Shown: positions 58,698 to 64,000 of the stretch, piece after piece
Layout of the letters: the number at the start of each line of letters is the position of its first letter
How positions within the stretch are numbered: position 1 is the first letter of the stretch
Assembly: GCA_913776245.1 (NCBI GenBank)
Contig: CAJYLO010000017.1
Coordinates: 85,184-149,183, forward strand
Reading direction: 5' to 3'
Source: an uncultured Chryseobacterium sp.
GTDB taxonomy: Bacteria > Bacteroidota > Bacteroidia > Flavobacteriales > Weeksellaceae
Length of the DNA stretch: 64,000 nt
Notes under the pieces: generated by a model
The model's input: only the letters and a program-made list of their open reading frames with translations
The model's database searches: none
Told to the model about the DNA's origin: nothing
Program-made: the position numbers and the translations under genes

Positions 58698-59996
58698 ATG
58701 ACGACAAAATACGATCAGATCCCAAGCTCATTGTTCGTAAAAAACAGAAAAAAGTTTGCGGAGAAACTGCTTCCAAAATCTCTGGCGGTTTTTAATTCCA
58801 ATGATATCTATCCCATAAGTGCAGACTCTACAATGCCTTTCCAGCAGCATCGTGATATTTTTTATCTCAGTGGTGTAGATCAGGAAGAAAGCATTCTTGT
58901 AATTTTTCCGGATGCTTATCTGGAAGAGAACAGGGAGATTTTGTTTTTACGGGAAACGAATGATCATATTGCTGTTTGGGAAGGAGAGAAGCTGTCCAAA
59001 GATCAGGCTTATGAAGTGTCGGGAATCAAAACGGTTTATTGGCTCAGTGATTTCGATAAAATTTTTAAAAGCCTGATGTATGAAGCAGAAAATGTTTATC
59101 TCAACAAAAATGAACATTACAGGAGTGCTGTAGAAACAGAGCTGAGGGAAGATCGTTTCATCAAAAAGATACAGGCAGATTTTCCGATGCACAATTATAA
59201 AAGAAGTAATCCGATTCTTCAGCGTTTGAGAAGCATCAAAGAACCAGAAGAATTAGCGTTGATTCAGAATGCGTGTAACATTACAGAAAAAGGAATCAGA
59301 AGATTGTTGGCTTTTATTAAACCAGGCGTTTGGGAATATGAAATTGAAGCTGAACTGATTCATGAATTTGTAAAAAACAGAAGCCGTGGATTTGCTTACA
59401 CCCCAATTATTGCCAGTGGAAATAATGCCAATGTTCTTCATTATATTGCTAATAACCAGCAATGTAAAGACGGTGATGTAATTCTTCTGGACGTGGGAGC
59501 AGAATATGCCAATTACTCCAGTGATCTTACGAGAACCATTCCTGTACGTGGAAAATATACTGCCAGACAAAAGGAGATCTATAATGCCGTATTAAGATGT
59601 AAAGTTGAAGCAGAGGATCGTCTGGTTGCGGGAAATAACTGGCACAGATTCCATAAAGAAATGGGAGAGGTTTACACATCAGAATTACTTCAATTGGGAT
59701 TGATTGACAAAGCTGAAGTTCAGAACGAAGACCCGAAATGGCCGGCCTATAAAAAATATATGATGCACGGAACTTCCCACCATATGGGATTGGATACGCA
59801 CGATTATGGAATCCTGACCGATGATTTTGTAGAAAATATGGTATTTACCAATGAACCTGGTTTCTATATTCCGGCGGAAGGTTTCGGAGTTAGAATTGAG
59901 GATGATTATGTGATACAAGCCTCTGGAAAACCATTTAATATGATGGCCAATATTCCAATTACAGTTGAGGAAATTGAGGATCTGATGAATTCTTAA
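58698..59996 (+). CDS. Aminopeptidase P-family metalloprotease (Xaa-Pro aminopeptidase)
   Basis: 432 residues. The N-terminal creatinase-like domain (1-~165, FQQHRDIFYLSGVDQEES) is followed by the pita-bread catalytic domain. Metal ligands are in LLDVGAEYANYSSDLTRT (two Asp), MHGTSHHMGLDTHD (His), FTNEPGFYIP (Glu) and GVRIEDDY (Glu). It releases N-terminal residues before proline. No signal peptide, so it is cytoplasmic. A terminator follows. Confidence 0.94.
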   Translation: MTTKYDQIPSSLFVKNRKKFAEKLLPKSLAVFNSNDIYPISADSTMPFQQHRDIFYLSGVDQEESILVIFPDAYLEENREILFLRETNDHIAVWEGEKLSKDQAYEVSGIKTVYWLSDFDKIFKSLMYEAENVYLNKNEHYRSAVETELREDRFIKKIQADFPMHNYKRSNPILQRLRSIKEPEELALIQNACNITEKGIRRLLAFIKPGVWEYEIEAELIHEFVKNRSRGFAYTPIIASGNNANVLHYIANNQQCKDGDVILLDVGAEYANYSSDLTRTIPVRGKYTARQKEIYNAVLRCKVEAEDRLVAGNNWHRFHKEMGEVYTSELLQLGLIDKAEVQNEDPKWPAYKKYMMHGTSHHMGLDTHDYGILTDDFVENMVFTNEPGFYIPAEGFGVRIEDDYVIQASGKPFNMMANIPITVEEIEDLMNS

Positions 59997-60011
59997 ATAT
60001 AAATTTAACAC

Positions 60012-60048
60012 AAAATCCCGATAAGTAAAAACTATCGGGATTTTATTT
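60012..60048. terminator. Bidirectional terminator
   Basis: AAAATCCCGATA pairs with TATCGGGATTTT around an eight-base loop, between convergent genes. Confidence 0.85.
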
Positions 60049-60062
60049 GTTATTAATTCTTG

Positions 60063-60701
60063 TTATTTCTTGAAAAATTCCATTAGGTCCAGATAGTTTT
60101 TCTGATTCACACCGTGGCCGCTCATATATTCTCTGAAAGAAAAATAGGCGCTGAGATCATATAAAAGATCTGCTGCTTTTCTTCCCCATTCCAACGGAAT
60201 CACGGCATCATCTGTTCCGTGTGAAATAAAGAAACGCAGGTTTTCATACTTCTTTTTGTCCCTGACGATGTTTTTCAGCAGTTTCTCTTCCGGATAAGAG
60301 CTAAGACAAACAATTTTCGAAAATAGATCCGGATATTGCAACGCCAGCGAATAAACAATCATTCCGCCCTGGCTGAATCCGCAAAGATGCGTCGGATTAT
60401 TGGTGAGTCCATATCTGTTGCTGATGGCCATAATATTTTCCATTACTATCTTTACAGCATCATTACCTTCCGTTTCATCTATAAAATTCTCTGCGCTGTT
60501 GAAGTCAATATCAAACCAGGCAAATCCGCCGTAATGAGAATTTTTTGGTGCCCGGAAACTCACCACGATCCAATCCTCAGGAAGCGTAGGTACAAAACTG
60601 AAAAGATCTTCTTCATTGCTTCCGTAACCGTGAAGCATAAATAATATAGGTGTTTCGGGTGTTATATTTTTTGGTTCTCTGACCAGATATTGTAATTCCA
60701 T
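60063..60701 (-). CDS. Phospholipase/carboxylesterase-family hydrolase
   Basis: 212 residues. ILFMLHGYGSNEEDLFSF (oxyanion region), GFSQGGMIVYSLALQ (nucleophile Ser), SHGTDDAVIP (Asp), and the catalytic His in SGHGVNQ. Cytoplasmic, no signal peptide. Typical of the YpfH/carboxylesterase 2 group. The substrate is unknown. Confidence 0.93.
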   Translation of the reverse strand: MELQYLVREPKNITPETPILFMLHGYGSNEEDLFSFVPTLPEDWIVVSFRAPKNSHYGGFAWFDIDFNSAENFIDETEGNDAVKIVMENIMAISNRYGLTNNPTHLCGFSQGGMIVYSLALQYPDLFSKIVCLSSYPEEKLLKNIVRDKKKYENLRFFISHGTDDAVIPLEWGRKAADLLYDLSAYFSFREYMSGHGVNQKNYLDLMEFFKK

Positions 60702-60781
60702 AAGTGTGCAAATATAGCTAAAACCACCATTTTATGAATATTAAATTATCATTTTCAATCCTTTTCTAACAATTAAAACGC

Positions 60782-60789
60782 TAATTTTG
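60782..60789 (+). promoter_or_regulatory. -7 promoter box of the oxygenase gene
   Basis: TAATTTTG, 24 bp before the ATG at 60814. An in-frame TTG at 60787 lies inside the box and is rejected as a start. Confidence 0.5.
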
Positions 60790-60813
60790 CAGGACAAAAA
60801 TTTCTATTTATCA

Positions 60814-61764
60814 ATGGACAAAATACCTAGTGTAGATCTGCGTGATTTCCTTTCGGACAACCCGGAACGCAAACAGAAATTTGTAAATGAAATCGGAAAA
60901 GCTTATGAAGAAATTGGTTTTGTAGCACTCAAAGGCCATTTTCTGGATGACCAGTTAGTAGATGAACTTTATGGTGAGGTGAAGAATTTTTTCGAACTGC
61001 CGGAAGAGACCAAGCTCAAATACGAAATTCCCGGAATAGGCGGCCAGCGCGGCTATGTCGGCTTTGGTAAAGAAACGGCAAAAGGTTTCAAAAAAGGTGA
61101 CCTGAAAGAATTCTGGCATTTCGGCCAGTATCTTTCCGAAGATTCTAAGTACAAGGAGGTTTATCCTGAGAATGTGGTGGTAGAAGAACTTCCAAAATTC
61201 AATGAAGTAGGAAAGGAGACTTATCAGATGTTGGAAAAAACGGGTAAATATGTCCTGAGAGCTTTGGCTTTGTATCTTGGTTTAGATGAGTTTTATTTTG
61301 ATGATAAAATTGCCGAGGGAAATTCTATCCTGAGACCAATTCATTATCCGCCAATTACGGAAGAGCCGGATGATGCTGTACGCGCGGCTGCTCACGGAGA
61401 TATTAACCTGATCACATTGCTGATGGGATCTCAAGGAAAAGGATTGCAGGTTCAGAATCATAACGGTGACTGGATTGATGCGATTGCTGAGCCGGATGAA
61501 CTGATGATCAATGTGGGTGATATGTTATCCAGACACACCAATAATAAACTGAAATCTACCATTCACAGAGTGGTAAATCCGCCAAGGGAACTTTGGGGAA
61601 CTTCCAGATATTCAATTCCGTTTTTTATGCATCCCATCAGCGAGATGTCGCTCAATGCACTAGAAAATTGTGTGGATGAAAATAACCCGAAATTGTATCC
61701 TGATACAACTGCCGGCGAGTTTCTGCGTGAAAGACTGATAGAATTGGGATTGATAAAAATCTAA
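60814..61764 (+). CDS. Isopenicillin N synthase-like Fe(II)/2-oxoglutarate dioxygenase
   Basis: 316 residues. Non-haem iron double-stranded beta-helix. DIOX_N opening IPSVDLRDFLSD, substrate region IGGQRGYVGFGKETAKG, iron ligands His and Asp in AAHGDINLITLLMG and distal His in STIHRVVNPPR, with RYSIPFFMHP carrying the co-substrate Arg and Ser. Despite the name, such proteins in flavobacteria are not antibiotic genes; the substrate is unknown. A bidirectional terminator separates it from tyrS. Confidence 0.93.
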   Translation: MDKIPSVDLRDFLSDNPERKQKFVNEIGKAYEEIGFVALKGHFLDDQLVDELYGEVKNFFELPEETKLKYEIPGIGGQRGYVGFGKETAKGFKKGDLKEFWHFGQYLSEDSKYKEVYPENVVVEELPKFNEVGKETYQMLEKTGKYVLRALALYLGLDEFYFDDKIAEGNSILRPIHYPPITEEPDDAVRAAAHGDINLITLLMGSQGKGLQVQNHNGDWIDAIAEPDELMINVGDMLSRHTNNKLKSTIHRVVNPPRELWGTSRYSIPFFMHPISEMSLNALENCVDENNPKLYPDTTAGEFLRERLIELGLIKI

Positions 61765-61783
61765 TTTGCAATTCACTTAAAAA

Positions 61784-61820
61784 CAAACAACTCCGACATT
61801 TGCCGGAGTTGTTTTTTTAT
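61784..61820. terminator. Bidirectional terminator
   Basis: AACAACTCCG pairs with CGGAGTTGTT around ACATTTGC-type loop, with a T-run on the right. It ends both the oxygenase gene and tyrS. Confidence 0.85.
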
Positions 61821-61833
61821 AATGTTGATACTT

Positions 61834-63126
61834 TTAAATTGCTTTCACAATAAAATAGTTCTTTTTACCTTTCTGCAAAAGAAGGAATTTTCCGTCAATC
61901 AGGTCATTTTCTGATGCAGAGAATTGGTCATCAACCTTAGTTTTATTTACAGAAATTGCGTTTCCTTTTAATTCTCTTGCAGCTTCACTTTTGGAGTTTA
62001 AGAAACCTGAATTAGAAAGAAGATCAACAATATTTTGTCCAACAACTTCTGTCTTTGAGATTTCAGTTTGAGGAACACCATCAAAAATTTCCAAAAATGT
62101 TTCTTCGTCCAAATTTGCAAAATCTTCTGCAGTAGATTTTCCGAAGAGTATCTTGGTGGCGTTCAATGCCTTTTTGTATTCTTTTTCACCGTGAACCCAA
62201 ACTGTTACTTCTTCTGCCAGTTTTTTCTGGAGTTTTCTTTCACCTGGATTGGCATTATGTTCTTCAATCAAAGCTTCGATTTCTTCTTTTGGAAGGAACG
62301 TGTAGAATTTGATAAATCTTTCTGCATCATCATCAGTTGCATTCAGCCAGAATTGGTAGAATTTATAAGGCGATGTTTTCTTCGCATCCAGCCAGTAATT
62401 TTCACCGCTTTCCGATTTCCCGAATTTTGAACCGTCTGCTTTGGTAATTAGCGGAACTGTCAGAGCATAAGCTTCACCTTGCGCTTTTCTTCGGATTAGT
62501 TCTGTTCCGGTTGTGATATTTCCCCATTGATCCGAACCTCCCATTTGCAGTTTTACGCCTTCATTCTGGTAAAGGTGAAGATAATCGTAGCCTTGCAAAA
62601 GCTGGTAAGTGAATTCCGTAAAACTCATTCCATCCACTCCGGAATCGCCGGAAAAACGTTTCTTGACAGAATCCTTTGCCATCATATAGTTGACTGTGAT
62701 GTGCTTTCCGATATTTTTTGCAAAATCAAGGAAAGTAAAATCTTTCATCCAGTCATAATTATTGACAAGAATAGCCTTGTTGTCGCCATCTCCATCAAAT
62801 TTCAAAAATCTGGACAACTGGTTTTTAAGACAATCTACATAATAAAGAAGCGTTTGCTCATCCAAAAGATTACGTTCTGCAGATTTTCCGGAAGGGTCGC
62901 CAATCATCCCTGTTGCGCCACCTACCAACGCGATCGGCTGGTGACCGTGCTGCTGGAAATGGGCCAGGATCTTGATCTGGATCAGACTTCCGATATGCAA
63001 GGAATCCGCAGTTGGGTCAAACCCGATGTAAGCTTTTGTCATTTCTTTATCCAGTTGATCTTCCGTTCCCGGCGTCATATCAGAAAAAAGTCCACGCCAT
63101 TTCAGCTCTTCGATAAATGCATTCAT
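61834..63126 (-). CDS. tyrS: Tyrosine--tRNA ligase
   Basis: 430 residues from the ATG at 63126, the normal TyrRS length. The frame stays open 125 codons further upstream, but that region overlaps the mnmE gene on the other strand and carries the tyrS promoter, so it is not coding. Class I signature [14 protein letters not shown] (HIGH variant HIGS), substrate loop [19 protein letters not shown] variant KFGKS (SKFGKSESG), and a C-terminal S4-like domain ([18 protein letters not shown]). Confidence 0.96.
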   Translation of the reverse strand: MNAFIEELKWRGLFSDMTPGTEDQLDKEMTKAYIGFDPTADSLHIGSLIQIKILAHFQQHGHQPIALVGGATGMIGDPSGKSAERNLLDEQTLLYYVDCLKNQLSRFLKFDGDGDNKAILVNNYDWMKDFTFLDFAKNIGKHITVNYMMAKDSVKKRFSGDSGVDGMSFTEFTYQLLQGYDYLHLYQNEGVKLQMGGSDQWGNITTGTELIRRKAQGEAYALTVPLITKADGSKFGKSESGENYWLDAKKTSPYKFYQFWLNATDDDAERFIKFYTFLPKEEIEALIEEHNANPGERKLQKKLAEEVTVWVHGEKEYKKALNATKILFGKSTAEDFANLDEETFLEIFDGVPQTEISKTEVVGQNIVDLLSNSGFLNSKSEAARELKGNAISVNKTKVDDQFSASENDLIDGKFLLLQKGKKNYFIVKAI

Positions 63127-63146
63127 TGTCTTTAAAAATTTTCGTG

Positions 63147-63154
63147 CAAAGATA
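63147..63154 (-). promoter_or_regulatory. -7 promoter box of tyrS
   Basis: TATCTTTG on the minus strand, 20 bp before the ATG. Confidence 0.5.
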
Positions 63155-63195
63155 ATAATAAGTTGTGGGAATGTGTGTTTTCTGACTATTATATA

Positions 63196-63227
63196 TTGAA
63201 GTATTACAAAATCATATTGTAAATTTG
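63196..63227 (+). promoter_or_regulatory. Promoter of mnmE
   Basis: TTG (63196-63198), 21 bp, TAAATTTG (63220-63227), followed by the ATG after only four bases. Divergent from the tyrS promoter with about 40 bp between the -7 boxes. Confidence 0.55.
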
Positions 63228-63231
63228 CAGG

Positions 63232-64000
63232 ATGAATCATGATACAATTTGTGCACTGGCAACCGCTAACGGAATCGGAGCTATTGGGATTATAAGAATA
63301 TGCGGCAATCAGTCTTTTGAAATTGCCAATAAGGTCTTTGACGGTAAAAACCTGGAAAGATCCGAGTCTCACACCGTGCATTACGGATTCATAAAAGATG
63401 AAAATGAAGTGATTGATGAGGTAATGGTTTCCGTGTTCCGGGCCCCAAAAACTTTTACAGCTGAGGATTCTGTGGAGATTTCTTTTCATGGTTCCCCTCA
63501 CATTGCCAAAAAAATTCTTGAAGTATTGATAAAAAACGGCGCAAGAATGGCAAAAGCCGGTGAGTTTACGATGCGTGCTTTTATGAATGGCAGAATTGAT
63601 CTCACACAGGCTGAATCTATTGCAGATCTCATCGCCTCTGAAAATGAAGCGTCCAGAAAAGTAGCCCTTAATCAGCTAAGAGGCGGAATTTCCAATGAAA
63701 TTTCATTCCTTAGAAATGATCTCCTTAATTTTACATCATTAATCGAGCTGGAATTGGATTTTGCAGAAGAAGATGTGGAATTTGCAGACAGAACCGCTCT
63801 TAAATCCTTACTTCAGAAGATCGAAGAAAAACTTAATTCTTTAATAGATAGCTTCCAGTACGGCAATGCCATTAAAAACGGAACTGCTGTTGCAATCATA
63901 GGAAAACCTAATGCCGGTAAGTCTACACTGCTCAATGCTTTACTGAAAGAAGAAAGAGCAATTGTAAGTAATATTGCCGGAACTACCAGAGATACAATTG
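63232..64000 (+). CDS. mnmE: tRNA modification GTPase MnmE (3' partial)
   Basis: 256 residues visible, cut by the window end. Starts [20 protein letters not shown], the TrmE N-terminal folate-binding domain (1-~120), then the helical domain ([19 protein letters not shown]) and the G domain with P-loop [16 protein letters not shown] and switch region [11 protein letters not shown]. With MnmG it modifies U34 of certain tRNAs. It lies divergent from tyrS, so two translation functions share one spacer. Confidence 0.95.
   Translation, partial: MNHDTICALATANGIGAIGIIRICGNQSFEIANKVFDGKNLERSESHTVHYGFIKDENEVIDEVMVSVFRAPKTFTAEDSVEISFHGSPHIAKKILEVLIKNGARMAKAGEFTMRAFMNGRIDLTQAESIADLIASENEASRKVALNQLRGGISNEISFLRNDLLNFTSLIELELDFAEEDVEFADRTALKSLLQKIEEKLNSLIDSFQYGNAIKNGTAVAIIGKPNAGKSTLLNALLKEERAIVSNIAGTTRDTI

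Noticed and set aside
60787-60813. TTG start nine codons upstream of the oxygenase ATG
   Set aside because: The TTG is part of the TAATTTTG promoter box.
60814-61764. Antibiotic biosynthesis from the isopenicillin N synthase-like gene
   Set aside because: No nonribosomal synthetase or other pathway genes nearby; the family is broad.
63127-63501. Long N-terminal extension of the tyrS frame
   Set aside because: It runs antisense through the start of mnmE and covers the tyrS promoter; TyrRS has normal length from 63126.
1-64000. CRISPR array, tRNA or rRNA genes
   Set aside because: No regularly spaced direct repeats, no TTCGA-type T-loop with matching acceptor arms and no conserved rRNA segments were recognised by eye; a covariance-model scan would settle it.

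Overview
The window looks like a chromosomal segment of a flavobacterium of the Chryseobacterium/Epilithonimonas type (Bacteroidota, Weeksellaceae). The support is a moderately low GC content, T9SS sorting domains ending secreted nucleases, many lipoboxes and secreted proteins ending their signal in AQ, genes without Shine-Dalgarno sequences, and repeated Bacteroidota -7 boxes of the form TAnnTTTG, once with a perfect TTTG-N19 -33 partner. The genus is an inference. No rRNA, tRNA or CRISPR array was recognised.

Layout. 1-10080: tail of a probable SCO-family gene, exported Fe/Mn superoxide dismutase, alpha-amylase lipoprotein, an unknown lipoprotein, a pRiA4b-ORF3-like protein, a PhoB/PhoR-type two-component operon, glnS and a DUF5916/CBM9-like outer-membrane protein. 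10260-12025: a compact minus-strand operon of GNAT, FMN reductase, YjdI-like Fe-S protein, OsmC and GNAT. 12190-17300: a small membrane protein, a hairpin-packed spacer, a second two-component operon (NarL-type regulator overlapping its kinase by 4 bp), pheS and a YceI lipoprotein. 17430-24760: orphan ABC ATPase, PhnA-like protein, gcvT, unknown lipoprotein, glutathione peroxidase, LuxR-type regulator and two unknown exported proteins. 24980-30110: TIM-barrel isomerase, FkbM methyltransferase plus Wzx-like flippase, SDR, and an AraC/MGMT fusion.

30110-37250 is the accessory part of the window. Four tightly packed minus-strand genes encode a J-like membrane-anchored protein, a short GrpE-like protein, a divergent 830-residue Hsp70 and a TerB-like protein. 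Together they look like a self-contained chaperone machine. The unit is flanked by imperfect palindromes sharing the word GCGTTGGCTTG and by a degenerate tyrosine-recombinase remnant, which suggests past mobility. This is the best candidate for an undescribed system here.

37440-42190 is the glycogen cluster glgB-glgA-glgC, followed by a DUF3108 protein. 43160-47740 is a run of eight small genes: SRPBCC/AHSA1 proteins, VOC/PhnB proteins and one alpha/beta hydrolase. 47780-50130 holds an HNH-like protein that has lost two cysteines, several intergenic repeat elements, a tail-anchored J protein, and a 50-residue Cys/Lys-rich gene with a textbook flavobacterial promoter. 50220-54600 holds an SGNH hydrolase and three tandem T9SS-exported endonuclease I paralogues. 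54748-58522 holds a LolC/E-like permease with rbfA, and two esterases. 58698-64000 holds an aminopeptidase P, an esterase, a 2-oxoglutarate/Fe(II)-type oxygenase, tyrS, and the start of mnmE, divergent from tyrS and cut by the window end.
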